A stretch of 64,000 nt of DNA from Alphaproteobacteria bacterium (GCA_016699305.1 CP064970.1:434001-498000), one strand, 5' to 3'. Counted from the first letter of the stretch, positions 9,287 to 18,262 are shown. The notes: a model not told the origin generated them from the letters alone. Numbers and translations: made by a program.

Positions 9287-9736
9287 TCATAGAAAGTCGA
9301 TCGCGTTTGCAGCCAGAATCAGGGTGACAGCCATAATGGGCAGCCATAGCGGATAACGTCCGCGCCGCGCCATGATCACGAATAGGCTGGCGAATAAGGT
9401 CGCCGATAGCAGCAGCAGAGCGGCTTGCAGGGTTAGGCCGAAAATAGCCGCCAGGATCGCACCGCAAAGTCCCATTCCCAAATCGAACGCCAATGCCTCT
9501 ATGCCAATGGAAGTATGGCAGGTACGGCAGCGGCCCTTAAAGATCAGCCAGGAATAAACGGGGATCAGGTCGCGTGAGGTCAGTTTCCGCGCGCAAGCGG
9601 GGCAGTAGGACGGCTTGACCAGAATATCCTCGCCCCGTGGCAGACGATAAGCCAGCACTCCCGCAAAGCTGCCAAGGACAGAGCCCAGGGCGAACCCCGC
9701 CAGGAACAAAAAGATTGTGGGAAGCGATGCCATCAC
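9287..9736 (-). CDS. Prepilin peptidase N-terminal (four-cysteine) domain protein, no catalytic domain
   Basis: The 149-aa membrane protein matches the N-terminal DiS_P_DiS region of PilD/PulO-type prepilin peptidases. It opens with a hydrophobic helix, then GSFAGVLAYRLPRGEDI, then two Cys pairs (CPACARKLTSRDLIPVYSW and CRTC), which in PilD bind zinc and belong to the N-methylation region. Further hydrophobic helices follow. The two catalytic aspartates of the A24 peptidase family (IDxxxxxLPD and GxGD) are missing, and the protein ends where that domain would begin. A separate gene at 26546-27190 has exactly that missing domain. The gene therefore probably acts with that partner, or is a remnant. 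Confidence 0.8.
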   Translation of the reverse strand: MMASLPTIFLFLAGFALGSVLGSFAGVLAYRLPRGEDILVKPSYCPACARKLTSRDLIPVYSWLIFKGRCRTCHTSIGIEALAFDLGMGLCGAILAAIFGLTLQAALLLLSATLFASLFVIMARRGRYPLWLPIMAVTLILAANAIDFL

Positions 9737-9783
9737 GATGCGGATTATGGCTTAGCGGAAATTCACTAGCAAATGCCTATATT

Positions 9784-10605
9784 TTAGTGGCCAACCCATT
9801 CCGCGCCTCCGAAAATTACGTCCTCGCGGTTTACCACGGAACTGAGCGGCGGCATGTCCAATACTGCACACGCTGACCTCTCTACAATAAGCTCCGGATT
9901 CGTTCGTGCCTTATGTTTGGGGGGAAGGGAAATCAGTTCCTTTGCACTAAAGGGGGCTGATACAATACGCCGCTGAACATATGCACCTCGCTTGAATAGG
10001 GTCGGGTAGTTGTTCCAGTTCACGTCTTTTGCATGAAGCATGTCGTGCTTCTGCTGGCTACTTTTTCCTATAAGGTCCTTGTGGCTATAATATGCGCTTG
10101 CTGCCATGCTCAAGCTGTTTTTAGTGGCGTCAATTTCGCGCCATAGGAAAACGTTAGCAGCTTCTGTGCGGTTTGGAACATTCCATACCCGCGCGTCGAA
10201 TGTCGGCATTTTATCGGCGTATATCGGCATTCTCTCAAGAATTAAGCGATAGAATACCAAAGTTGCCTGCGCAGCAAGCTGACTTGTCATCTTGGCCACG
10301 CGCCCATCAAACCAAATTTGACTCTGGAAAGTGTCGCAGTGCCAAGTCAAGGTTATCTCGTCGCTTTGTGTATAGCCCATACATGCGCCGGTATCGCGAA
10401 CAAGTGCTAATGTTGTGTCAACCATACATCCTGAAAACGTCGCATCGAATGGTCGGTCCATACCACGTGTGAAGTTGTGAAATGATCTACCGTCAATCCG
10501 TGCCATAGCAGGTAACATTGGCATCAAGCGCCGATTCGCCTCTATCCCCTCATACAGCTTCATTCTGTTGCCAAGAACGTCTTTTATTGTTCTAAGCTTA
10601 AGCAT
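9784..10605 (-). CDS. Thg1-like protein (tRNAHis guanylyltransferase family, 3'-5' nucleotidyltransferase)
   Basis: Thg1 family enzymes add nucleotides in the 3'-5' direction, either G-1 to tRNAHis or template-directed repair of 5'-truncated tRNAs. The 273-aa product has the palm-domain metal motif ARIDGRSFHNFT (Asp38), the second motif YTQSDEITL (Asp82, Glu83), and FDARVWNVPNRTEAANVFLWRE. These are hallmarks of the family. GGAG precedes the ATG at 10605. Base use is noticeably less GC-rich than in its neighbours, which hints at transfer. Thg1-like proteins occur in only some bacteria. Some alphaproteobacteria have tRNAHis without an encoded G-1, so a tRNAHis role is possible, but a repair role is equally so. 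Confidence 0.88.
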   Translation of the reverse strand: MLKLRTIKDVLGNRMKLYEGIEANRRLMPMLPAMARIDGRSFHNFTRGMDRPFDATFSGCMVDTTLALVRDTGACMGYTQSDEITLTWHCDTFQSQIWFDGRVAKMTSQLAAQATLVFYRLILERMPIYADKMPTFDARVWNVPNRTEAANVFLWREIDATKNSLSMAASAYYSHKDLIGKSSQQKHDMLHAKDVNWNNYPTLFKRGAYVQRRIVSAPFSAKELISLPPKHKARTNPELIVERSACAVLDMPPLSSVVNREDVIFGGAEWVGH

Positions 10606-10859
10606 CTAGTTCTCCATTTGGTTCCACGCAGAATTGCCACAGAGCCCTTCCATAATTCAACATTCTGAATTGATTATTCACAAAATTTTGTATTCGTAAA
10701 GGTGATGACGGCATTTGTCTGCTAACAAGGTTACAATGGCCACAGATGGCCCGACACCATCAGCATGCGTTAGATTATATATGCACAAGATGGAGCCGCG
10801 CACAGACGGCAATCATTCCTGCCGTGCCTATTGCTGGCGGAACATGTTAAGTTCGAAAA

Positions 10860-11894
10860 ATGATCGTCCTTGGAATCGAAACAAGCTGTGACGAAACCGC
10901 CGCCGCCGTGGTGGATGGTGATCGCCGCATTTGGGCCAATAGCCTGTTTTCGCAGGCCGCCGATCATGCGCGCCATGGCGGCGTGGTGCCCGAGGTGGCG
11001 GCGCGGGCGCATCTGGAGGTCTTGGACGGCCAGATTCGGGCGGCCATGGAGCAGGCGGGAATTGCTTGGGACTCCCTGGACGCCATCGCGGCGACATGTG
11101 GCCCGGGCCTTATCGGCGGGGTGTTGGTGGGCGCGACGACCGGCAAAGCTTTGTCCTTGGCGTTGGGTAAGCCCTTTGTGGCCGTCAATCATCTGGAAGC
11201 CCATGTGCTGACCGCGCGTTTGTCGAATGACGTGCCTTTCCCTTATCTGTGTCTGCTGGTCTCGGGCGGCCACTGCCAATTGATCGAGGTGGAAGGGATA
11301 GGGCTCTATCGCTGCCTTGGGACCACGCTGGACGATGCCTCGGGCGAAGCCTTTGATAAGGCCGCGCGTCTCTTGGGTCTGGGTTATCCTGGCGGACCGG
11401 CGATTGAAAAAGCGGCAATTGGCGGTGATCCGACACGTTTTGCTTTGCCGTGCCCGATGTTGGGACGGCCTGGATGCGATTTTTCGTTCTCGGGCCTTAA
11501 GACCGCCTTGCGTCTGGTGGTAGAGAAACTGCCTTACCCTTTAAGCGAAGCAGATCGCAAGGATGCGGCCGCCGCATTTCAGAACTGCGTGGCGCGCGCT
11601 TTGGCCGACCGTACCGCCCACGCCGCGGAGATCTTTTCTCAGCGTCACGGCCCAGGCGGCACCTTGGTGGTCGCGGGGGGCGTGGCGGCCAATGGGGCCA
11701 TTCGCGCGGCTTTGCAACAGATAGCCGAAAAAGCCGGCTTGAACTTTGTGGCACCGCCCGTGGCCTTATGCACGGATAACGCCGCCATGATAGCCTGGGT
11801 CGGTGTGGAGCGGCGGCGATTGGGGCTTAGCGATTCCTTGGATATTCAACCTCGACCGCGTTGGCCGCTTTCCGAACTAAAAGGTGCCGCCTGA
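10860..11894 (+). CDS. tsaD: tRNA N6-threonylcarbamoyladenosine transferase TsaD
   Basis: TsaD transfers the threonylcarbamoyl group to A37 of ANN-decoding tRNAs, working with TsaB, TsaC and TsaE. It is 344 aa with the ASKHA fold. It has MIVLGIETSCDETAAAVVDG at the start, the metal-binding motif NHLEAH (His111, His115), GGVVPEVAARAHLE, the LVSGGHCQL phosphate loop and VVAGGVAANGAIR. The start ATG at 10860 is fixed by family alignment; no clear Shine-Dalgarno sequence is visible. The stop overlaps the tatB start (TGATG), so the genes form a compact operon through rsmE. Confidence 0.96.
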   Translation: MIVLGIETSCDETAAAVVDGDRRIWANSLFSQAADHARHGGVVPEVAARAHLEVLDGQIRAAMEQAGIAWDSLDAIAATCGPGLIGGVLVGATTGKALSLALGKPFVAVNHLEAHVLTARLSNDVPFPYLCLLVSGGHCQLIEVEGIGLYRCLGTTLDDASGEAFDKAARLLGLGYPGGPAIEKAAIGGDPTRFALPCPMLGRPGCDFSFSGLKTALRLVVEKLPYPLSEADRKDAAAAFQNCVARALADRTAHAAEIFSQRHGPGGTLVVAGGVAANGAIRAALQQIAEKAGLNFVAPPVALCTDNAAMIAWVGVERRRLGLSDSLDIQPRPRWPLSELKGAA

Positions 11895-12142
11895 TGTTTG
11901 ACATCGGATTGTCAGAACTGATCCTGATTGCCGTGGTGGCCTTTGTGGTGCTGGGGCCGGAAGAGATGGTCCATACATTGCACCGTCTGGGGCGTTTGGT
12001 GGGCAGGGCGCAACGATGGGCGTATCATTCCACGCGCGAATGGCGCGATATGACGGGCATTCTTTCCCAAACCGATGATCCGCCGCCTCCTTCGCCCAAG
12101 CCCATTGAACCCCCCGCGCATGAGAAACGACATGACGGATAA
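11894..12142 (+). CDS. tatB: Sec-independent translocase subunit TatB
   Basis: TatB recognises twin-arginine signal peptides together with TatC at the inner membrane. From the ATG at 11894 the protein is 82 aa: a short N-terminal helix (MFDIGLSELILIAVVAFVVL), the GPEE hinge, an amphipathic helix, and a proline-rich tail (PPPPSPKPIEPP). This is at the short end for TatB. The Glu in the first helix (SELI) favours TatB over TatA. The start overlaps the tsaD stop, and the end overlaps the tatC start. No tatA lies next to it, so it must be elsewhere or TatB must serve both roles. Confidence 0.9.
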   Translation: MFDIGLSELILIAVVAFVVLGPEEMVHTLHRLGRLVGRAQRWAYHSTREWRDMTGILSQTDDPPPPSPKPIEPPAHEKRHDG

Positions 12143-12914
12143 CACGCCGATGCAAGAGGCCGAAGCCGACAAACAGCACATGACCCTTATCGGTCATTTG
12201 TATGAATTGCGCCGCCGCTTGTTATGGTCGTTGGTGGTGTGGGCCCTGGCCTTTGCGTTGGCCTATGTCTATGCGCGCGACATTTATTCTCTGTTGGTTC
12301 AGCCCTTGGCCGCCGCGATGGAGGGCGAGAATCGTCGCCTGATCTATACCGGCCTTGCCGAGGCCTTCGTGACCTATGTGCGACTTGCGCTTTGGGTGTC
12401 CGGGATGGTCGCCGCGCCGTTCATCCTGGTGCAGACATGGCTGTTCATCGTGCCGGGCCTTTATGAGAAAGAGCGCAAACTGGCAGCCGGGATGATGGCC
12501 TGCGCGCCGGTTCTTTTTGCCCTGGGCGCTTCCTTCGCCTATTTCGTCGTGATGCCCCTCGCATGGAAATTCTTTGTGGGTTTCGAGATAACCACCCCGC
12601 GCGTGGGCAGTCTGCCCGTGGAGCTTGAGGCCAGGGTCAGCGAATATCTCGGTTTCGCGCTGGGCCTGATGATGGCGTTTGGATTGGTGTTCGAATTGCC
12701 GATTATCTTGCTGTCCTTGGTGCGCGTGGGGCTGGTGACGCCGCAGACTTTGCGTAAAAATCGACGTGTCGCCATCGTCGCGGCCTTCGTCGTGGCGGCT
12801 GTTCTGACTCCTCCGGACGTGATTAGCCAGATCGCCCTGGCCATGCCGATCATCATTTTTTACGAATTGTCTATCCTGTTGGCGGGAATGGTGGCCCCGG
12901 TGCATAAGCCATGA
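12132..12914 (+). CDS. tatC: Sec-independent translocase subunit TatC
   Basis: TatC is the six-helix core receptor of the twin-arginine translocase. From the ATG at 12132 it is 260 aa, with the HLYELRRRLLWS motif in the cytoplasmic N-terminus, FIVPGLYEKERK in the first cytoplasmic loop, the conserved periplasmic segment before EYLGFALGLMMAFG, and FELPIILLSLVRVGLV. An in-frame ATG at 12120 is a second possible start. Either one overlaps the end of tatB. Its stop overlaps the rsmE start as ATGA. Confidence 0.95.
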   Translation: MTDNTPMQEAEADKQHMTLIGHLYELRRRLLWSLVVWALAFALAYVYARDIYSLLVQPLAAAMEGENRRLIYTGLAEAFVTYVRLALWVSGMVAAPFILVQTWLFIVPGLYEKERKLAAGMMACAPVLFALGASFAYFVVMPLAWKFFVGFEITTPRVGSLPVELEARVSEYLGFALGLMMAFGLVFELPIILLSLVRVGLVTPQTLRKNRRVAIVAAFVVAAVLTPPDVISQIALAMPIIIFYELSILLAGMVAPVHKP

Positions 12915-13630
12915 AGGTCAGACTTTACGTCCATCATGACCTGTCCGAAGGTGCGAGCCTGCCGCTGGGCGAGACGCACGACCATTATCTGCGCCATGTG
13001 TTGCGCCGCCAGTTGAATGACACGGTTTTCCTGTTCAATGGCCGTGACGGCGAATGGCAAAGCCATATTCATAGCTTGGATAAAAAGGGCGGCGCTCTGC
13101 TGGTGGAATCGCGCGCGCGTGAACAATCCGTGGCTGTGCCCCTCGGGCTTGCCTTTGCCCTTATCAAGCGTTCGCCCTGCGAATGGATGATCGAAAAAGC
13201 CAGCGAACTGGGTGTGACCGAGCTATGGCCCCTGACAATGCAGCGCAGCGCCGTTCATGACGCCAACATCGCCCGCCTGCAAGCCATCGCCACCGAGTCG
13301 GCGGAGCAATGCGGTCGCTTGGATGTTCCCGTGGTGCATCCTGTGCAGTCGTTGGAAAAGTTTCTAAAGACGGCGCCTACTGGCCAGAGCATCTTCTTTG
13401 CCGCCGAGTCAGGCCAGGCGCGCCCGTTGCGCGATGTTATGAATATGCAGCCTGCTTTGTTTCTCATCGGTCCGGAAGGTGGATTTTCAGAGCAAGAACA
13501 TGTGCTGCTGCGCCGGATTGATCAAGTCATCCCCATATCGTTAGGTCGGAATATTCTAAGGGCGGAAACGGCGGCATTGACGTGTCTGGCTCTGCGCTGC
13601 TGTGGGGACGATGGCATAAAAATTAAGTGA
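12911..13630 (+). CDS. rsmE: 16S rRNA m3U1498 methyltransferase RsmE
   Basis: RsmE is a SPOUT-class SAM-dependent methyltransferase that modifies U1498 of 16S rRNA. It is 239 aa with an N-terminal PUA-like domain (HDHYLRHVLRRQLNDTVFLFNG) and the C-terminal knotted domain showing EKASELGVTELWPL, IGPEGGFSEQE and LGRNILRAETA. The last motif is LGxRILRxETA in most members, so the RN order here is a small variation. It overlaps tatC by the ATGA arrangement and closes the tsaD-tatBC-rsmE run. Confidence 0.93.
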   Translation: MKVRLYVHHDLSEGASLPLGETHDHYLRHVLRRQLNDTVFLFNGRDGEWQSHIHSLDKKGGALLVESRAREQSVAVPLGLAFALIKRSPCEWMIEKASELGVTELWPLTMQRSAVHDANIARLQAIATESAEQCGRLDVPVVHPVQSLEKFLKTAPTGQSIFFAAESGQARPLRDVMNMQPALFLIGPEGGFSEQEHVLLRRIDQVIPISLGRNILRAETAALTCLALRCCGDDGIKIK

Positions 13631-13744
13631 TACCAATAAGATGATAAAGAAAACCAGCCGAAACAAAGAATATGACTAAGGACGATTAACTAATTCTTGG
13701 TCAATTGCACCTAGTGTGATCGGGCGTAGCCTGGCTCTGTCAAG

Positions 13745-15511
13745 ATGGGTGCATTTGTGAGTCAATCAGTCACCGTAGATCATTCAGGGGAACATCTGGA
13801 AATCCCCAAACGCCAATTTCAATTGGCGCTGGCCGAGCAGGGCGTGCATGCGGCGAAGGGACGTCATTTCACAATTCCCGAGATATTGCAGCGCAATGGC
13901 TTTTATTCGTTGGTTCCTATCTCGAAGGAACGCAAATCCTCTAATGGCGCAGTGCGTGATGACTTGACGGCTCAAGGATTGCGTCTTTATGTTCCCGCAT
14001 CCATGCAGACGGCTATGGGCATTTGTTTACTGGAATTACGCAAAGGCGTATTGCGTATTGCCGCCGGAGACCGAGTTTCAGACGACGATGTCGAAAATAT
14101 CCGTCATGTGCTGCAGATATCCAGCCGTGATGTCAATCGGGTCGAAATAGAACCCTGGGACCGCGCCGATCTTGCGCGACTGATGCGCGAACAGTCAGAG
14201 GTTCCCAGCGAACGCCTATTGCGCATCTTTAATGCACTATCCAAAGATCCTGACGACGCCACGCTTGTTGAACAAGCCGTGAATGACATTCTGGCAGAAG
14301 CCTTGCAGTTGCGCAGTTCGGACATTCATTTGACCTTGCTGGAAGAAGACACGCGCTGCTGGATTCGTTACCGTGTGGATGGCGATATCATGTATCGCCA
14401 TTTACTGCCGCATTCCGTGATGGCTCCTATTGCCACGCGCATCAAGACTGACGCCAAGATGGACGCCGCTGATCGTCAGCACCCTCAAGATGGTCGTCTT
14501 GGCTGTGACTGGCAGGGCCACAATATCGACGTGCGCGTAGCCTGTCTGCCTATTGCTCCTGCGGGCGAGAAATTGACCTTGCGCCTTCTGGATCGAGAAA
14601 ATCTGCGCACATTTAATGAGCTGTTCGCCTATACGCCCAATGTCGCGCAGCGTCTGCGTAGAGCATTGCACGGGCATGTGAAGGATGGCGGCATCATCAT
14701 CGTTAGCGGTCCGACTGGCTCGGGAAAATCCACGACGCTTTATGGCGTCATTCAAGAAATCGACCGCTCGGCACGGGCCGTGTATTCCATCGAAGCGCCC
14801 GTTGAATACGAAATGCCGCTGGTGGATCAGACGTCTGTGACGGATAATTCGGCCAATACGATCGCCGATATGATCCGCGCTTTGATGCGACACGACCCCG
14901 ATGTGATCATCATCGGTGAAATGCGCGATGGCGACACGGTGGAAGCCGCGCTGCGTGCAACGGAATCAGGGCATCTTGTGGTCACCACCTTGCACGCCGT
15001 GGATGCCATTCATACCATCGACCGCATTGACGGTTTCTTAGCCTCCAGCTATCGCACCAGCGGCCTATATATTCTAGGCCATGCGCTTGTGGCCAGCATT
15101 TCGCAGCGGCTGATCAAGACAGTATGCCCAGCCTGCCATGAAATGGTATCTGCCGGAGAAGTATTCGAGAACGATGCGGAAGTTCTGTCGATCCTGGAAA
15201 TGAATGCAGCCGACAAGGTGGCGCGCGCGCATCCAGGTGGTTGTGACCTGTGTAACCATACTGGATTTTTGGGTAGAGCCTTGCTGCTCGAGGCCTTGTT
15301 TCCTCCCGACGACCATGCAGGACGCCGATCATTTACGGAGATGATCCTGGCTAATGTGACGAGTTCGGTTACAGATATCCCCGGCACTCTATTCATTCCC
15401 CGCAGCCGATCAATTGCCGATCTGATGCAGCGTCAGGTGGTGGATGCAAACATGGCATCAAGCTTGTTGTTCGAAGAAATGTCATCCAAGAGGACTCGTG
15501 AATCGTCATGA
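13745..15511 (+). CDS. GspE/PulE/PilB-type secretion or pilus assembly ATPase
   Basis: This is a hexameric cytosolic ATPase that drives type II secretion or type IV pilus extension. It is 588 aa. It has an N-terminal adaptor region, then the core with Walker A GPTGSGKSTTLYG (about 320-332), the Asp box around RHDPDVIIIGEMRD, the His box TTLHAVDA, and a C-terminal zinc-binding tetracysteine motif (CPAC near 460 and CDLC near 499). The tetracysteine is typical of extension ATPases, not PilT retraction ATPases. The stop overlaps the next gene as ATGA. The start has only a weak ribosome site, and a GTG 12 nt inside is an alternative. It leads a four-gene operon. Confidence 0.9.
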   Translation: MGAFVSQSVTVDHSGEHLEIPKRQFQLALAEQGVHAAKGRHFTIPEILQRNGFYSLVPISKERKSSNGAVRDDLTAQGLRLYVPASMQTAMGICLLELRKGVLRIAAGDRVSDDDVENIRHVLQISSRDVNRVEIEPWDRADLARLMREQSEVPSERLLRIFNALSKDPDDATLVEQAVNDILAEALQLRSSDIHLTLLEEDTRCWIRYRVDGDIMYRHLLPHSVMAPIATRIKTDAKMDAADRQHPQDGRLGCDWQGHNIDVRVACLPIAPAGEKLTLRLLDRENLRTFNELFAYTPNVAQRLRRALHGHVKDGGIIIVSGPTGSGKSTTLYGVIQEIDRSARAVYSIEAPVEYEMPLVDQTSVTDNSANTIADMIRALMRHDPDVIIIGEMRDGDTVEAALRATESGHLVVTTLHAVDAIHTIDRIDGFLASSYRTSGLYILGHALVASISQRLIKTVCPACHEMVSAGEVFENDAEVLSILEMNAADKVARAHPGGCDLCNHTGFLGRALLLEALFPPDDHAGRRSFTEMILANVTSSVTDIPGTLFIPRSRSIADLMQRQVVDANMASSLLFEEMSSKRTRESS

Positions 15512-16734
15512 AACTTTGGCATGCCAAATATGCTACGGTATTACCCAGCGGCCTGGTGAAGGTCGACGAGGAAGACTATTACCTTCCCACCATGAACGAT
15601 GTTCGAAGGCAATTGCGTACCCATGGTCATTGGCCCATTCGCATCGAGCAGCGTCGCAAGCCGCTGTTGGAATGGATGGATGTGCGTACGCGGGCTTGGC
15701 AGTTGCAGTTGTTGCGTGCCCTACGCTTTCAGACAACAACAACCTCTGCCGGCACCGCTCTGCTTAATATTATCGAGAACGAAAGCGATGCTCGCCGCCG
15801 TGTGGCTTTTCTTCCAACCCGTACCGTGCTGAAAGGCGGCGGCGCGTTCGCCTCGGCACTTAAGGAATTGCATCTGTTCGATGCGGCCACGCTTGCTATC
15901 ATCCTAGCAGGCGAACGCGGCGGCGATCTGAAAGGCGTTATTAATCATGCCATTCAGCATATCGAAGAGAAGGGGCATCAGATTAAGGCGTTTACGGGCG
16001 CATTGGGCTGGCTGATGTTTGATATCATCTCCGTGATCGGCTCTCTCTGGGGCGCTCAATACGGATTCATTCCGTATCTACGTGACGCTGGAATCAAATC
16101 TGAAGATGCGGCTGCCGTTGAGAAATTTACTAAATCCTTGAACCTAGCGGCCACAGTCAATGGCTGTTTGATGTGGCTGTCTACCCTTGTCAGCATCGGT
16201 GCCGCCTGGGTGGTTTATTCCTTCTGGATGAACCGCCATAAAACGGACCACTTGGCTGCCCGAATCATGACGCGGGTACCGTTCTTCAGCGCATATTTGC
16301 AGAATAGCTCTTTCCATGACACGGGAAAACTGATGGCGCGACTGCTGCGTGGGCGTGTGCCATTGGACGAGTCGATCCAGATCCTGGTGGGTTCATCGGT
16401 TGAGCCGAGTGTCAGAGATTACTGGTCGGGTTGCCACCGGCGCATTATGGCCGGTGCGGATCCCATGCGAGCCATGGCACGTCATCCACTGAACAAGGCG
16501 GAACGCGACCATATGGCGAAGATTCAGTCTGTAGACCAGCTGGCGGAAGTGTTTGAAGCCATCGCCACCGAACGTCAGTTGGCTGCTAAGGATGATCAAC
16601 GTCGAATCATTCTTATGGGCATTATGGCCTTAGTATTTTTGTTCACAGCGGTCGTACTAACCATGATTTATCTACTGACCTTGCAAAACCAGGGCCTTAA
16701 TGAGAGCCTTAAGGGCATGCGAGGAGGCAGCTAA
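15508..16734 (+). CDS. GspF/PilC-type inner-membrane platform protein
   Basis: The platform protein connects the ATPase to pilin polymerisation in type II secretion and type IV pilus machines. It is 408 aa. It has two cytoplasmic repeats, each ahead of a membrane part: helices at about residues 165-190 and 225-245 and a C-terminal helix at about 370-395. The family sequence LFDAATLAIILAGERGGDLKG is seen (compare xxEAxMIxxGExSGxL). It overlaps the ATPase gene and abuts the next one, with its stop at 16732-16734 and the next ATG at 16734 (TAATG). The N-terminus is unusually long and shows no clear family match. Confidence 0.82.
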   Translation: MKLWHAKYATVLPSGLVKVDEEDYYLPTMNDVRRQLRTHGHWPIRIEQRRKPLLEWMDVRTRAWQLQLLRALRFQTTTTSAGTALLNIIENESDARRRVAFLPTRTVLKGGGAFASALKELHLFDAATLAIILAGERGGDLKGVINHAIQHIEEKGHQIKAFTGALGWLMFDIISVIGSLWGAQYGFIPYLRDAGIKSEDAAAVEKFTKSLNLAATVNGCLMWLSTLVSIGAAWVVYSFWMNRHKTDHLAARIMTRVPFFSAYLQNSSFHDTGKLMARLLRGRVPLDESIQILVGSSVEPSVRDYWSGCHRRIMAGADPMRAMARHPLNKAERDHMAKIQSVDQLAEVFEAIATERQLAAKDDQRRIILMGIMALVFLFTAVVLTMIYLLTLQNQGLNESLKGMRGGS

Positions 16735-17747
16735 TGTGGGGTCTGGACGGATTCTTGCAACAAAAAACTCATAGTCAGGAAACAAGCCTGGCTGTGGGAG
16801 AGGCAAGCTTACCTAAAGAAATATCGCTGACGACGATTGAAGCGCGTGAGGCATTCTTGCCGGCAGGCTTGACGGGAGGATGTTGCCCCTATGTGGATGG
16901 CGAAGCGGAAGTCATCGCCTGGCATGCGGCGGCAGAGGCGTGCGACAGTGAACGCTTGCACCTTGTTTGGACCGTTTACGAGAGCCATGTCTGGTATCTT
17001 GCCGTGCCGTCCGCCGATTTGTCGTCGCATCCGGATAGTTGGTGTCCTTTGGTGGCCTTTCTGCCTGGAATGCCGCAGGCATCAGAAGGCGCAGGAACAT
17101 ACATTTATGGTGATGTCGAAACCTCCGCCTTGATGGCGTTGTCTTCCAACAGTTTAACGATTCATCGCGGCACACCCGCCGTGTTGAAGGCCAAGGCCGA
17201 GAAGGTCAGTCGTGAACTCGGCGGAGTGCCGCTTGTTGAGTTGACCGAGGAACGTTTGTTGCAGTTACGCCCAGTGGCCTGGAAATCCCTGTCGTTGATC
17301 GAAGACACAAGTCGTCGTTGGTTGACCCGCATGGCAATTTTTTGCGGCTTAGGCGTTGCGACTGTCGCATTGGGTATCTCTCTGCTGGCCGGAAGCGCCT
17401 TGCTATTCAGTCAACGTGAATTAGCAGAGACCAAAGAGAACACACGGAAACTATCTCAGGAATTGCTGTTGAATGCACATAACGCAGCCATCAACCCACT
17501 GCGTAATCAAGTGGCCGATTTCGTTGATCTGAACCAATCCCTGGTTAATCTGGGATCGTGGCTTAAGCGCTATGAGATTAAGGCGGGCAAGTTGCGCTGG
17601 GTGGCCATGGTACCGCTAAGCGTCACTGCTGACCGCATTCGTGCGATTGGCGGCTATGTCCTGGAAATAACGCCAGAGGGGGCCATTGTTGGTAACCAAG
17701 GGGAAGTAGAGGCGCGCGAAAAAGAGCGTCAAGGGAGCAAATCATGA
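16734..17747 (+). CDS. Bitopic membrane protein of the pilus-like operon, GspL/PilN-like by position
   Basis: The product is 337 aa. Residues 1-195 are predicted cytosolic, one transmembrane helix spans about 200-225, and a coiled-coil (RELAETKENTRKLSQELL) and a small globular periplasmic part follow. This layout matches GspL or fused PilM/PilN assembly proteins, which link the ATPase to the periplasmic parts. Sequence similarity to a named family could not be confirmed by eye. Start and stop overlap with both neighbours, so it is co-translated with them. Function is inferred from gene order and topology only. Confidence 0.55.
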   Translation: MWGLDGFLQQKTHSQETSLAVGEASLPKEISLTTIEAREAFLPAGLTGGCCPYVDGEAEVIAWHAAAEACDSERLHLVWTVYESHVWYLAVPSADLSSHPDSWCPLVAFLPGMPQASEGAGTYIYGDVETSALMALSSNSLTIHRGTPAVLKAKAEKVSRELGGVPLVELTEERLLQLRPVAWKSLSLIEDTSRRWLTRMAIFCGLGVATVALGISLLAGSALLFSQRELAETKENTRKLSQELLLNAHNAAINPLRNQVADFVDLNQSLVNLGSWLKRYEIKAGKLRWVAMVPLSVTADRIRAIGGYVLEITPEGAIVGNQGEVEAREKERQGSKS

Positions 17748-18262
17748 ATACCACCGCCGAAAATGGAAATTTCCATAAGATGATTCTGCCGAATCATCTG
17801 AAGGTTACCTCGATGGTGGCCTTAGATAGAGCGACCATGATGTTGTTGATAACGGTGTGGCTGGCCGCATTGCTGATGGTAGGCATGGCAGTCTTTACTA
17901 CCGGCATGGCTTTTGAAACCATGAGGCAATCTCACGAGGCAAAAGCTATTATTCCGATTGTCCCTTCAATCCGCTCGGCGGCAGCGAATTCAGACCAGGT
18001 TAAAGAAATAGGGAAAAGGATTGAAAAAATGTTCACCGGCATTAAGACTGAGGCGTCTTCGAACACTCTAAGAATATTTACCGGAAGTGCCGATATGTAC
18101 ATGAGTTGGGTGACATCCCTAGGCTATGTGGATGTCATTCAGCGGGATGTGCGCTGGTCCATTCGGGACATGTGCGTGGGAAGCGAATGCTCGGGTAGTC
18201 AGAGCAGCCTGATGTCAGCGCTTTTGATCGCTGAAAGTTTCACCTTCGAGGAGAAACAATGA
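17744..18262 (+). CDS. Bitopic membrane protein of the pilus-like operon, GspM/PilO-like by position
   Basis: The 172-aa product has a short cytosolic N-terminus, one transmembrane helix at about residues 32-57, and a periplasmic domain of about 115 residues that includes two Cys (DMCVGSEC). A small single-pass protein after a GspL/PilN-like one is the usual place of GspM or PilO. No type IV prepilin signal (G before F/M-x3-E next to the helix) is present, so it is not the pilin. It overlaps the upstream gene by ATGA. A further 13-codon ORF starts in its stop codon (ATGA) and ends at about 18300; that may be the head of a lost fifth gene. Confidence 0.5.
   Translation: MNTTAENGNFHKMILPNHLKVTSMVALDRATMMLLITVWLAALLMVGMAVFTTGMAFETMRQSHEAKAIIPIVPSIRSAAANSDQVKEIGKRIEKMFTGIKTEASSNTLRIFTGSADMYMSWVTSLGYVDVIQRDVRWSIRDMCVGSECSGSQSSLMSALLIAESFTFEEKQ

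Noticed and set aside
12222..12905. A 227-aa minus-strand ORF over tatC
   Set aside because: Antisense shadow of tatC with low-complexity composition.
17744..18262. Reading the 172-aa protein as the pilin of the operon
   Set aside because: No prepilin cleavage site (Gly then F/M with Glu at +5) lies before its hydrophobic helix.
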